This document shows, one piece after another, positions 36,108 through 45,590 of a stretch of 64,000 bases of DNA (positions within the stretch are counted from its first letter, which is position 1; the number at the start of each line of letters is the position of its first letter). Below the pieces are notes generated by a model. The model saw nothing but the letters and a program-made list of their open reading frames with translations. It made no database searches and was not told the DNA's origin. The DNA is taken from positions 107,486 to 171,485 of the forward strand of contig CAZSFQ010000001.1 of NCBI GenBank assembly GCA_964606165.1, read 5' to 3'. Source of the DNA: UBA4923 sp964606165. GTDB taxonomy: Bacteria; Bacillota; Clostridia; Saccharofermentanales; DTU023. The translations under genes were made by a program, and so were the position numbers.

Positions 36108-36411
36108 CTGAAGCCAAATCGGAGTCTTCCAGTATAATCATGCTATCCAAATGATTGCATGGACGAACCCAGGTTCAGGCAAGCCTAAGCTTTCGCTTGA
36201 GGTTCAGTTCAGCTAGTGGCCTTATTCGTGTGCGCTTCTGGCCTTGAGCGAGCGCGGTTTTCAATCTTGAACATTTGAGCCTTGAATTACATAAACTGCG
36301 CTTAACAAAAATGTCGATTTCGAAGTAAATATTGTAAAATATTGGTAAGATAAGCTGATATTATAAATCCACCTTTTTCATTGTATTGAGGCATTAAGGA
36401 GGCAAGGTGAG
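36108..36411. other. AT-rich leader before the surface-protein gene
   Basis: About 300 bases without a gene. The part from 36300 is much richer in A and T than the surroundings and must hold the promoter of the downstream surface-protein gene, although I cannot pick a well-spaced -35/-10 pair. No coding remnant of the recombinase N-terminus is recognisable. Confidence 0.4.
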
Positions 36412-39400
36412 ATGAAGAGAACAGGACGCGGGATCGGCAGTGGACTTAAAAAATATTCTGTCGTGTTGTTGGCGGCTGTCATGGTGCTGTGCGCAGGTAC
36501 AAGTACAGTGTTGGTATTCGCGGAGAAGGACGCCTTCCAGTCAGAAGCGCAGGTGCTGCAACTCGAAAGTGCCCCTGGAGGAGCAACTTCAGGAACCGAA
36601 GAAAGCGCGGATTCGGAGCTAGAAACAAATCCTGTAATAGAAGAAACCATACAGACGGACGTCATTGAGACGGAAAAAATGTCCGCTGCTTTTAATGAAA
36701 GCATGACGGTTGACGGCGTCATCGTCACCGTTACCGCTCCCGAGGGGGTATTCCCGGGTGGGTCTGCACTTTCGGTGGAAAGCCTTGGAATTACGAGTGA
36801 AGAAAATATAGCAGCCCGGTATTCCTTCGACATCAAAATATTTGATGCCGGGGGCAAGGAGATCGAACCGGACACGTCCTATGGGAAAGTGTCGGTATCC
36901 TTCAAGACCGATGACGTCCCTTACTATGATGACGTGAATGTCTATCATGGGTCAGAAAAGATGGGCGTCTCCGTCTCGGAAGGCTTCAGTGAGGTCACCT
37001 GTGAAGTCGAGACAGACAGCTTTTCGTATTACTCGGTCGTGTTTGCCTACAATGAATTGAACTATGTCCTTCCGGGCTGCGATTCCGTCAAGCTTTCCGT
37101 AATACAGTCGGCGCTTGGACTGCCCGGCACGGTCAAGTCGGTGGTGTCAAGCGATCCCGGCCTGGTAAGCGTTACGCGGGATGAGGACAGCGCGGATTGG
37201 ACCGTGACATCCCACCGGGCATTTGCCTCGGAGGAGACATTGACGCTGGCCATTAATGGAGCGGAATACATCATCAAGCTGACCGATCCGGTCGGCTTTG
37301 AAGTTACCGGAGGCACAGCGGGCACAGACTACACATACGATGTGACCGACGCTAATAAGGGAATCCTGACGGTCCTGACAGATACCGCTCTTACCATCAC
37401 TACGGGGGGGATTTTGACTTACCATAGGATTGTGATCTCTTCGGGGATTACCGCAAACCTGACACTGAATGACGCAAATATAGAAGCAAGGCAATATTAC
37501 AGTGGCGGCAGCCCAATTGATGTCGGGTCTGCGACACTAAACCTGACTGTCACAGGCACAAATAACCTATTTGTAGGTATGAACGAGTATAGCGCTGCTG
37601 CATTAAGGGTACCACCAGACGGGACACTGACCATTACAGCCGCCAGCACTGGCAGCCTTACCGCTGACAATTTAACGGGTGGCTGGGGTAACAGCTATGG
37701 TGCCGGAATCGGTGGCGGAACATTTTTTAATACCAACGGAGAAGGCTGCGGCACTGTGATCATCAGTGGCGGGACCATCACAGCACAATCCTTCACGGGC
37801 GCTGGCATTGGTGGGGGAGGCTACAACTATGGGCAAAGCGGCGGCATTGTGAAGATCACCGGCGGCACAGTCAATGCTTCCAGCGTTTATGGCGCTGGGA
37901 TCGGGGGATCGCGCAGTGCTTTCAGTGGCGGAGACGGCGCAGTGGTAACAATTTCTGGCGGTACTGTCAATGCCTCCAGCGAACAAGGCGCCGGGATCGG
38001 CGGAGCCTACGGTGGTCAGGTCGGCGGATCAGGCAGAACGGTAACGATCTCTGGCGGTACCGTCAATGCCTCCAGCGAACAAGGCGCCGGGATCGGCGGA
38101 GCATACAGTTGGTCTACCGGCGGTGACGGCGGATCGGTAACGATCTCCGGCGGAACGGTCAATGCCGTCAGCAATGGCAGGGGTGCCGGGATCGGCGGCG
38201 GTGGAGGTAACCCCAGCAACGGACTCAATGAGGGCGGTGCCGGCGGCCAAGTGACTATATCTGGCGGTACAGTTACCGCATCCGGCAGTTCTGATGGGAT
38301 CGGCAGAGGTACCGGAGACAGTCCGCATCATAATCCAAGCCATGGTACGGTCACGATCACTCCTTCATTCCCTTACATCATCGTCAAAGCAGGCGCAGAC
38401 AGCAGTGCATCTGAGATCGAAGGATCTCCCTTCGTCAGTTACACGGATACAGTTATTGACGTGTCTGAGAAAAAATATTTTCACAGCAGGGAACGGGCGC
38501 CCCTTATCACCGTCCCTGCACACGAGAGCACTCCTTATACAGGCGCGGCACAGTCTCCACCTCCGATCACTGTCACGGATCCTGAATATGCGTACATAAG
38601 GTATGGCACAGATGGCCGTAACTACGTCGATTCACTTCCAATTTTTCGGGACGCAGGCACTCATACGATCTTTTATAATGTCACAGCCAATGGGTACGTT
38701 ACAGTAACTGGGTCTTACCTTTACACCATAACCCCTTTGGAGGTCGCGCTCAGCTGGGCAGGAACGTCTTTTCCCTATGACGGCAACGAACATGCTCCTG
38801 CCTGTACTATCACAAGCGGCCTGATCGGCAGTGACAGCTGCAGTGTGACGGTAACAGGTGGCCAGACCAATGCCGGTACGAATTACACAGCATCGGCGAG
38901 CCTTAGCAATTCTAATTACAAGCTGCCCTCGTCGAATCCAACTTGCTCCTTCTCCATCACTGAAAGACCGGTCACCATCAGTGGTATAAGAGCGAATGAC
39001 AAGGCCTATGACAAAACGACAGCCGCAGCATTGAATTATGATGAGGTCACTTTCACCGGCCTTGTCAGCGGCGACAACCTGACGGTGACTGGCACCGGGA
39101 CCTTTGCGGATGCGAATGTCGGAACGGGAATAACGGTCACGATCAGCGGCCTGGCATTGGGCGGCGCCGATGCGGGAAATTATGTGCTGGCCGCGTCCGG
39201 GCAACAGGAGAATACCACAGCATCCATCACCGAAGCCGAGATCCTTGTCAGCGGGATCACAGCAGGTGACAAGATCTACAATGGAACGACAGCCGCAGCA
39301 TTGAATTATGATGAGGTCACTTTCACCGGCCTTGTCAGCNNNNNNNNNNNNNNNNNNNNNNNNNNNNNNNNNNNNNNNNNNNNNNNNNNNNNNNNNNNNN

Positions 39401-40476
39401 NNNNNNNNNNNNNNNNNNNNNNNNNNNNNNNNNNNNNNNCATTGGGCGGCGCCGATGCGGGAAATTATGTGCTGGCCGCGTCCGGGCAACAGGAAACTGC
39501 CACAGCTGATATCACGGACGCCGATCTGACCGATGTCAGTGTATCCCAGCACGATACGCTGACTTACACAGGCACCGAGCAGACGGCGACAACAGATGCT
39601 TCTGCTACAACCGTTGATGGAACGGTTGTCATATTTACTTACAGTACATCCGAAGAAGGTACCTATTCAGATACAGTTCCCTCCTTCAAGGAGGCCGGCT
39701 CCTATACCCTTTATTTCAGGGCAGAGGCGAAGAACCACAAAACAGGAGGCGGCACCTTCACGATTACGATCGCAGCTAAAGAGGAAGTATCCAATCAGAT
39801 TGTGGAGGTCACAGAGAATGATGATGGATCCGTTACGACCCGGGTCAATGATGATCTGTTCATAACGATCACACCCACGGCACCGGGGGATGCTGCTTGT
39901 GAGCCTGCACATCTTGTCCACGATACTGGATTTGGAACTTTTGTACTGACGGAAGGAGCAGATTATACGGTAAATTATTTATATGATCCGGATGGTAGAA
40001 TTGGATCCGCGGTATTTACATTCAAGGGCAATTTCCGAGGGACGGTGACCGTGTTTTTCATGCAACCTGTATACAAGATCACTTATCGCGAAAACGATGG
40101 GATTTGGACGAAAGGGTCTTCCGGTGGTCTTGAGATCTACGCTGACGGTAATTTGGCAAAGTTTGATTACGTCGCAGTGGACGGAAAGAAGATCGATTCT
40201 TCAAACATTTCAGCTGCGGCGGGTTCCACTGAGATCACCCTGAAGCAATCGTATCTTGATACGCTTTCGATCGATGAACACGAACTTGCCATCTATTATC
40301 TGGACGGCAAGGCAGTTACGACATTTATAGTCAAGGCCGGAACGAACAGGGTACCAAAGACTGGGGAATCAAGCAAGATGGGATTGGGAATCATGCTGAT
40401 TCTTGTAAGTGGCTGCTTGTTCGGAATTATTACCTGCAAGAGAAGACGCAGCAGTACAGAGTCCGGGGGACAATAG
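36412..40476 (+). CDS. Large repetitive cell-wall surface protein (YDG/Ig-like repeats, VPKTG sorting signal)
   Basis: About 1354 residues, including 34 unknown ones across an assembly gap. A signal peptide (residues about 13-37) leads an unfamiliar N-terminal half. Residues about 430-627 are six Gly-rich repeats of 31-37 residues beginning GAGIGG and containing TISGGTVNAS, likely a beta-solenoid. Then come Ig-like (MBG-type) domains and YDG repeats (AYDKTTAAALNYDEV, LGGADAGNYVLAASG). The C-terminus is a sortase signal: VPKTG, hydrophobic stretch, KRRR. No sortase is encoded nearby. GGAGGCAAGGTGAG precedes ATG 36412. It is probably a cell-wall-anchored adhesin or scaffold; the ligand is unknown. 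Confidence 0.85.
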   Translation: MKRTGRGIGSGLKKYSVVLLAAVMVLCAGTSTVLVFAEKDAFQSEAQVLQLESAPGGATSGTEESADSELETNPVIEETIQTDVIETEKMSAAFNESMTVDGVIVTVTAPEGVFPGGSALSVESLGITSEENIAARYSFDIKIFDAGGKEIEPDTSYGKVSVSFKTDDVPYYDDVNVYHGSEKMGVSVSEGFSEVTCEVETDSFSYYSVVFAYNELNYVLPGCDSVKLSVIQSALGLPGTVKSVVSSDPGLVSVTRDEDSADWTVTSHRAFASEETLTLAINGAEYIIKLTDPVGFEVTGGTAGTDYTYDVTDANKGILTVLTDTALTITTGGILTYHRIVISSGITANLTLNDANIEARQYYSGGSPIDVGSATLNLTVTGTNNLFVGMNEYSAAALRVPPDGTLTITAASTGSLTADNLTGGWGNSYGAGIGGGTFFNTNGEGCGTVIISGGTITAQSFTGAGIGGGGYNYGQSGGIVKITGGTVNASSVYGAGIGGSRSAFSGGDGAVVTISGGTVNASSEQGAGIGGAYGGQVGGSGRTVTISGGTVNASSEQGAGIGGAYSWSTGGDGGSVTISGGTVNAVSNGRGAGIGGGGGNPSNGLNEGGAGGQVTISGGTVTASGSSDGIGRGTGDSPHHNPSHGTVTITPSFPYIIVKAGADSSASEIEGSPFVSYTDTVIDVSEKKYFHSRERAPLITVPAHESTPYTGAAQSPPPITVTDPEYAYIRYGTDGRNYVDSLPIFRDAGTHTIFYNVTANGYVTVTGSYLYTITPLEVALSWAGTSFPYDGNEHAPACTITSGLIGSDSCSVTVTGGQTNAGTNYTASASLSNSNYKLPSSNPTCSFSITERPVTISGIRANDKAYDKTTAAALNYDEVTFTGLVSGDNLTVTGTGTFADANVGTGITVTISGLALGGADAGNYVLAASGQQENTTASITEAEILVSGITAGDKIYNGTTAAALNYDEVTFTGLVSXXXXXXXXXXXXXXXXXXXXXXXXXXXXXXXXXXLGGADAGNYVLAASGQQETATADITDADLTDVSVSQHDTLTYTGTEQTATTDASATTVDGTVVIFTYSTSEEGTYSDTVPSFKEAGSYTLYFRAEAKNHKTGGGTFTITIAAKEEVSNQIVEVTENDDGSVTTRVNDDLFITITPTAPGDAACEPAHLVHDTGFGTFVLTEGADYTVNYLYDPDGRIGSAVFTFKGNFRGTVTVFFMQPVYKITYRENDGIWTKGSSGGLEIYADGNLAKFDYVAVDGKKIDSSNISAAAGSTEITLKQSYLDTLSIDEHELAIYYLDGKAVTTFIVKAGTNRVPKTGESSKMGLGIMLILVSGCLFGIITCKRRRSSTESGGQ
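37699..38292 (+). repeat. Six tandem Gly-rich repeats inside the surface protein
   Basis: Six in-frame copies of about 93-111 bases, each beginning GAGIGG. Copies 3 and 4 are nearly identical over more than 50 bases (the segment around 37962-38020 against 38049-38107), which indicates recent duplication; the other copies are more diverged. Such arrays change length by slippage or recombination. Confidence 0.85.
38974..39510 (+). repeat. Two 270-base YDG-domain repeats, the second interrupted by the gap
   Basis: The block ACAGCCGCAGCATTGAATTA recurs exactly 270 bases apart (near 39019 and 39289) and identity continues through CTTGTCAGC (39061, 39331). The trailing block GCGGGAAATTATGTGCTGG also repeats (39172 and 39457). 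The copies are near-identical at DNA level, which is the likely cause of the assembly gap. Confidence 0.85.
39340..39439. other. Assembly gap (100 N)
   Basis: Exactly 100 undetermined bases inside the second YDG repeat. In the intact first repeat the corresponding stretch (39070-39154) is 85 bases. 100 and 85 leave the same remainder on division by 3, so the frame is kept either way. The real missing length is probably 85 plus a multiple of 270. Confidence 0.9.
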
Positions 40477-40513
40477 TACTGCGGCCAGAAGCCTATAGTA
40501 TGTAATCCTGGCC

Positions 40514-40550
40514 GGAGGCTGCACCACCAGAGCGTGGTGCAGCCTCCTGT
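40514..40550 (+). terminator. Strong hairpin after the surface-protein gene
   Basis: GGAGGCTGCACCAC (40514-40527) pairs perfectly with GTGGTGCAGCCTCC (40534-40547) around a 6-base loop, 38 bases after the stop codon. Only a short TGTTAAA follows, so it is either an intrinsic terminator with a weak U-tract or an mRNA 3' stabiliser. Confidence 0.6.
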
Positions 40551-41035
40551 TAAATGTCACAGGAGTTTTTCCATAATTCAAGCGCCGAGCAGCTCTGTTC
40601 AGGCAAACTCATGCTTTCGCTTTATGGGCTTGCCGCCCCTTTTTTAAGTGTTTGCGGCAGCCCTTACTCTTTCAATAATCTGAATTACTCCCAATCACTG
40701 GATCGGTTCTTTTTTCGTTTCATGTTAATGTCAGAGTCAGGACGTTCTCGAAAGAAATGCGCCCCAGCCACTGGTGCGGTTGGTTTTGGACTGAATATCA
40801 CACTGCGCTGTTTGACACAGGACTTCACATTATCCCGAATCCTCCTTCAAAAAACAGCGGCAAGACGACAATAATCTGTTATCTGCTATTTTTGCATAAT
40901 GGATCTGGCATCAGATATGGAATTTGCGGTGCATCAAAGCCAAAAAATCAAGCAGATGATCCATCATGATTGTGAGGGCCCTAAAAATGATCGTTATCAA
41001 GCGACCCAGATAAACTGAGAATACTGCCGTACTGC
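40551..41035. other. Non-coding stretch between surface protein and acyltransferase
   Basis: Nearly 500 bases with no gene I can defend. Short open frames on both strands lack ribosome sites and family resemblance. Both neighbours point into it, so it may simply be a decayed or spacer region. Confidence 0.4.
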
Positions 41036-42337
41036 TCACGTCCAGACAACCTCCTTTGTTATTGAAATGCCCTCATTACTGAGCAAACGCTCAAGCGCGT
41101 CAGGCAAAATGGGATCTTCCTGATTACTTGTATAGGTTAAACGCAGCCTGTCACCTGTCGTGATTAAGGCAGCCCCTGTTCCAGCTCCCTTGGCCGGGCC
41201 TAATACAACATCGATCCAATCAATATGCTCCATCATTTCGGCGGGTGCCTTGAAAAGGCCCAGGTTCGAAAGTGTTGTCGTCACCGATTTAATCCCCATG
41301 GCTTTATGGACTGACCGGATTACCAGATTCTTTATCGGCAATGGAGCTAATCGCATTAGCAAGCTGTGTTCACTTGCCACATTGGGCGAGATTCCCGCAA
41401 AAAGATTTTCGGGCAGCAAGGCTTCCTTCATGAAAAGGCGCACTTCCGCAGCAATGCTTTCAAGCGTGAGAGTGCCAAATGGCGGGGCAATTTCAGGGTT
41501 CACAAACCATGAACAGTTTCGAAGACTGTCCGTATGGAAGACCTGCCTCATATTGACCGGCACCGAAACCCGTATTGGAAGCTTCCTGCCTGGATTATTT
41601 TTCTCTTGCTCTTGATAGCCGATGTAAAGGATTGCCGCGGTCAAATACTCTGTCATGGTCGCGCCAATTGTTTTGGCCTTTTCTTTCAATTCAGAGGCAG
41701 ACATACAGTATGTCATGATATGCCTGGCGTGAAAGTTGCTTGTTTGTTTGCCCGGAAAGCGATAGGCAGCTCCACCTATTTTTCTTCTTATATTTTTTGG
41801 AAGAGGCATCTTCTGAAATGCATCCTCCGCTTCAGAGGGCTTTGGCCTTGATCTCAAGTCGAGAATCCCTGCCTCACATGGAATGGCTGTACCGCCTAAG
41901 CGGAGATACTCAGCGATCAGGGTTTTTAAAAAAACCATTGCCCCTGCCCCGTCCGTAATGGCATGGAAAAATTCTACGGCTATACGACGGCCGGCATACA
42001 GTACACGCAATAAATGCATATTATTTTCACGCCATGAAAGAGCCGAGCAAGGGACATTTTGGTCCGGCTGGATTAATAACCGTTTTGGGTTCTCCTCCAG
42101 GTAATACCAAAAAACGCCCGCGCGTAGCTGGGTGTTCATGGTAGTAAATCGGGGCAATACAGAATCCACTGCTTTTTGCAGTTTTTCCTGATCTATTTCT
42201 TCCTTCATAACCGCAGCTAATCTAAAAACAGGATCCCATTTTGATGTGCTGAGCGCAGGGTAAAGTTTTCCTGCATTATCCAATCGAAACCATTGCCTAT
42301 AGCGGACAGGATTTGGGTAAGCTGCGGTTAAGGCCAT
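41036..42337 (-). CDS. Condensation-domain-like (AATase/PapA-type) acyltransferase
   Basis: A 433-residue protein of the CoA-dependent acyltransferase superfamily. The catalytic motif HxxxDG appears as FFHAITDGAGA near residue 135, and the second half contains the expected VSVPVNMR and LSNLG segments. Relatives include alcohol acetyltransferases and polyketide-associated PapA enzymes, so an acyl group is probably moved to an alcohol or amine; neither substrate is known. I start at ATG 42337, which has GGAGG 4 bases before it; ATG 42352 is also in frame but has no ribosome site. No biosynthetic genes surround it. Confidence 0.8.
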   Translation of the reverse strand: MALTAAYPNPVRYRQWFRLDNAGKLYPALSTSKWDPVFRLAAVMKEEIDQEKLQKAVDSVLPRFTTMNTQLRAGVFWYYLEENPKRLLIQPDQNVPCSALSWRENNMHLLRVLYAGRRIAVEFFHAITDGAGAMVFLKTLIAEYLRLGGTAIPCEAGILDLRSRPKPSEAEDAFQKMPLPKNIRRKIGGAAYRFPGKQTSNFHARHIMTYCMSASELKEKAKTIGATMTEYLTAAILYIGYQEQEKNNPGRKLPIRVSVPVNMRQVFHTDSLRNCSWFVNPEIAPPFGTLTLESIAAEVRLFMKEALLPENLFAGISPNVASEHSLLMRLAPLPIKNLVIRSVHKAMGIKSVTTTLSNLGLFKAPAEMMEHIDWIDVVLGPAKGAGTGAALITTGDRLRLTYTSNQEDPILPDALERLLSNEGISITKEVVWT

Positions 42338-42354
42338 CTTGCTTGCCTCCATCC

Positions 42355-42369
42355 GGTGATATAATCACC
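42355..42369. promoter_or_regulatory. Palindrome upstream of the acyltransferase gene
   Basis: GGTGAT-ATA-ATCACC is a perfect inverted repeat with 6-base arms. It lies 18 bases before the preferred start and overlaps a TATA-like -10 on the minus strand (TTATAT), so it may be an operator. No regulator is adjacent. Confidence 0.35.
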
Positions 42370-42639
42370 TTCGGCATATGCGTGACGGAAGTTTACAGGT
42401 TCATTGTTTCTTAAGTTTCTTATGCTTATCAATGCCTTGTTAAAAATCTTTCCTAATAAAAAAAGTGAGAAGAGTATAGCACGTTACGCTCTTCAACGGG
42501 AATAAATGCTCTTTTGAACAGATAAGAAAGCTTTCCAGGAGATTTCGTTATGGCCTTGTTTCCCGTCCGTCCAGCTTGACGATGACGATCTAATGTAGGA
42601 TGGATATAAGGGCCACCGATGGGCCCTGGAGGATCTTGA

Positions 42640-43485
42640 ATGTTGAAAAGTAAAAGTGGATTAGCTGTTGGTTCAATTGGTCAAGGCACCTGGCGTTTCG
42701 GGGAAGAACAGCGATTTGCGGATGCTGAAGCTGAGAGCCTGAAAACAGGAATTGTCAGGGGCATGAACCTGATCGATACAGCAGAGATGTACGGCGACGG
42801 GGGAGCCGAGCTGGTGACCAGCAAGGCCATCCGGGGCATGCCCCGCGAGGATCTTTACCTGGTCTCGAAAATTTACCCTCATAACGCGAATGAGAAAAAC
42901 TACCTTGCTTCATGCGAAAACAGTCTTTTACGGCTGAACACCGACTACCTGGATTTGTACCTGCTGCACTGGCGCGGTTCGACTCCCCTAGGGGAAGTCG
43001 TCGGATGTATGGAAGATCTGAAAGAAAGAGGCATGATCCTAAACTGGGGAGTCTCCAATTTTGACACCAGGGACATGGAAGAATTGTTCGCAGTTGAAAG
43101 TGGCAGGAACTGTGTCGTCAACCAGATCCTCTACCATCTGGGCAGCCGCGGCATTGAATACAGTCTCCTGCCCTGGCTGCAGGAGCGGGAAATCCTGACC
43201 ATGGCCTATTGTCCCCTGGCCCAAGCCGGAGATTTGATGCGGGGTCTGTTCGGGAATATAGTTTTAAAAGAAATCGCCAAGTCTCATGGCGCTACGGTGG
43301 CGCAGATACTTTTAGCCTTTCTTCTGACCAAACCCCTGGTGCTTCCTATTCCCAGGACAAGAAGAGCCGGGCGCGCGGTTGAGAACGCTGAAGCCATGGA
43401 AATCAAACTTTCCCGGGAAGATCTGGATGCGCTGGACCGGGAGTTCCCGCCCCCGACGAAAAAGCTGCCTCTGGACATTTCGTAG
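42640..43485 (+). CDS. Aldo/keto reductase
   Basis: A 281-residue NADPH-dependent oxidoreductase. Asp (NLIDTAEMYGDGGAE), Tyr, Lys (LVSKIYP) and His (LYLLHWRG) of the catalytic tetrad are present, and the C-terminal PIPRTRRAGRAVENAEA is the cofactor phosphate-binding part. The substrate is unknown; relatives act on a broad range of carbonyl compounds. GGAGG lies upstream of ATG 42640. The gene stands alone, divergent from the acyltransferase with about 290 bases between. Confidence 0.92.
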   Translation: MLKSKSGLAVGSIGQGTWRFGEEQRFADAEAESLKTGIVRGMNLIDTAEMYGDGGAELVTSKAIRGMPREDLYLVSKIYPHNANEKNYLASCENSLLRLNTDYLDLYLLHWRGSTPLGEVVGCMEDLKERGMILNWGVSNFDTRDMEELFAVESGRNCVVNQILYHLGSRGIEYSLLPWLQEREILTMAYCPLAQAGDLMRGLFGNIVLKEIAKSHGATVAQILLAFLLTKPLVLPIPRTRRAGRAVENAEAMEIKLSREDLDALDREFPPPTKKLPLDIS

Positions 43486-43904
43486 CATCTTTGCGGGACA
43501 GTATGCACTCCTGGTTTTTATACCAGCATTCTGGGCTTAACTTAAGAAAGATTGTTTTTGAACGAGAGGCACGTCGAACATCATCGGTTTTTTGAAGCAT
43601 AGTACCATTATAAGAAAAGAGCATTAAACACGTTCAGGCAGAGATGCAGTCGCTACAACATAGATTGAATGCTGTACAGCCAAGGAAAATCAATCAACGG
43701 GAACGTCAAAATGACTAACAAGGTCGAATATTATCTATGATAATCTTGCAGGCAGAGCAACCTTCTTATTTAATTTCAGTTATAAAGCTGGCATAAAGAT
43801 CAATCTGGAAGTTATAAAGCGCTACTAACCTTTGCATATAAGTATTGAAGTTTTAAATGAAGCCGAAGTCCCTGTAAAGAGATGGTGTGCGATAGAGGTG
43901 TCAT
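43486..43904. other. AT-rich non-coding stretch
   Basis: About 420 bases between the aldo/keto reductase and the BRO-like gene. It is visibly richer in A/T than the flanking housekeeping DNA, as the BRO-like gene is. I see no gene, tRNA, repeat or recognisable mobile-element end in it. Confidence 0.4.
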
Positions 43905-44798
43905 ATGAACGAAATCAAGAAATATGAGAACCGTGAAATCCGTTCTCTCTGGGATAACGAAGAAGAAGAATGGTATTTCTCAGTAGTGGATGTGGTTGGT
44001 GTACTGACTGATCAAATAACAGCTAGAGGTGCCAGTACCTACTGGGCAGTTCTTAAAAAGAGATTAATAGATGAGGGAAATGAACTGCTTACAACTTGTA
44101 AGCAGTTGAAAATGAAAGCGGCAGATGGCAAGATGCGAAAAACCGACGCTGCCGATATGCAGGGCATTTTCCGTATTATCCAATCCATCCCATCACCTAA
44201 GGCCGAACCTTTCAAGATGTGGCTGGCTGAAGTCGGCAAAGAACGTATAGATGAAATCATTGACCCGGAATTGACCATTGAGCGCGCATTAGCGACCTAT
44301 TTTCGTAAAGGCTATTCTCGCGAGTGGATCAATCAACGTTTGCAAGCCATTCAAGTGAGAAAAGAACTGGCAGATGTCTGGCAAGATCATGGTATAGAAG
44401 AAGGGCATGAATACGCCATTCTGACCAATGAAATTTCTAGAGCCTGGAGTGGCATGACGACAAGGCAATACAAAGATTTCAAAGTGCTTAAAAAGGAAAA
44501 CCTGCGAGACAATATGTCCACTCTGGAGCTGGTACTTAATATGCTCGCCGAAGCGACAACAACCGAATTGACCTAGACCGATCATCCCGAGGGACTTGAA
44601 GAAAACAAAGCAACAGCAAGAAAAGGTGGCAAGATTGCCGGGAACGCCAGACGTGAGATTGAAGCGGAAACGGGTAAGCCTGTGATCAGTCCTAAGAAAG
44701 CCGTAGACTTTTCTCACCTTATCGAAGGCGTCACAAAGGATGTCTCTGCCGATATAAGCAATGACGATGGGCAAGGTGATGAAAACAAGGAAGAATAG
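43905..44798 (+). pseudogene. BRO-N/DinD-like antirepressor gene interrupted by an amber codon
   Basis: The first part (43905-44576) encodes 223 residues. Its N-terminus KYENREIRSLWDNEEEEWYF resembles the BRO-N domain of phage antirepressors and DinD-type proteins. A TAG at 44574-44576 stops it, but the same frame runs on for 73 codons to TAG 44796-44798 and encodes the usual family tail (EENKATARKGGKIAGNARRE). So the original protein was about 297 residues and a single nonsense codon has split it. The truncated form might still fold. AGAGGTG precedes the ATG. Codon choice and A/T content differ from the surroundings and suggest import with a mobile element. Confidence 0.8.
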
Positions 44799-44863
44799 TT
44801 ACCTTACCCTTTGTATCAATTGACACAACCTTTGCCAGATCGATAGTCCTTATTAATCCCATA

Positions 44864-45580
44864 TCAGCAAGAGTTTTTCGCGCGCAATATCCGAATCGGG
44901 GAAACCTGATACTGCCTGCGGTTAATTAAGAAGAATACCCGGAAAGAAATCCCGATTAAAAACGCCAGTCCCAGATAGTAGACAGGTAAGGCAACTGTCC
45001 GGCTGACCTGCGGCAAAGCGGCCTGGACGAGAGAGGCATCCAGCAATTTGTAAATCAGGAGGGCGCCGGGTTCCTCAACCCAGGAGCGTATGACAAGAGC
45101 CCAGGACGCAACGCACAAGATTCCTGCTATCAGGACGCCCCGGTCGCTTGTCGGATAGAGATGGACGCGGATGGCGGTCAGACCGAATAAGTACAAGATC
45201 CCATGGTTAAGCATGGACAGATAAATCAGGGAGGGCGTATCAGCCCCGTAAAGTATTTCTCCCCGAAGAATCATGGCTAAAAAGTAGAAGAAACCCGCCA
45301 TGAGACCGGAGTAGGCGGCCCAGGATCCTGTCTTCCCCCTGCCAGCCAGGATGAAGAGGGGAACTATAAAATAGGCGATGGCAGAGAATTCGGCGGGCAG
45401 GCGCAGGCCCTGCCCCAAAAGAGGGGGCAGGGCGTAAACCAAGCCATTGCCTGTGAGAAGAACCAGACCCAGGATCTTCAAAATGAGCTTCCGGGTCCCG
45501 GCCGGAACATCACAGATCCATCCTGCGATCCGGTGGATTGAGCCGAACCAGATGAGCGCGATGGCATTAAGCCCGGACAT
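44864..45580 (-). CDS. Integral membrane protein of unknown function
   Basis: A 238-residue protein with about seven hydrophobic helices and no motif I recognise. It may be distantly like YwaF/TMEM164-type membrane proteins but I cannot support that. It follows the DUF1700 gene by 10 bases and is the third gene of the PadR operon, so it is probably controlled by PadR. Its job is unknown. Confidence 0.7.
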   Translation of the reverse strand: MSGLNAIALIWFGSIHRIAGWICDVPAGTRKLILKILGLVLLTGNGLVYALPPLLGQGLRLPAEFSAIAYFIVPLFILAGRGKTGSWAAYSGLMAGFFYFLAMILRGEILYGADTPSLIYLSMLNHGILYLFGLTAIRVHLYPTSDRGVLIAGILCVASWALVIRSWVEEPGALLIYKLLDASLVQAALPQVSRTVALPVYYLGLAFLIGISFRVFFLINRRQYQVSPIRILRAKNSC

Positions 45581-45590
45581 CTTCCGCTGC

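Noticed and set aside
37699..38292. CRISPR-like regular repeats
   Set aside because: The repeats are in frame, protein-coding, imperfect and without spacers; there are no cas genes.
40554..40969. Two overlapping open frames after the surface-protein gene
   Set aside because: No ribosome-binding site, no recognised family, and they overlap each other in different frames.
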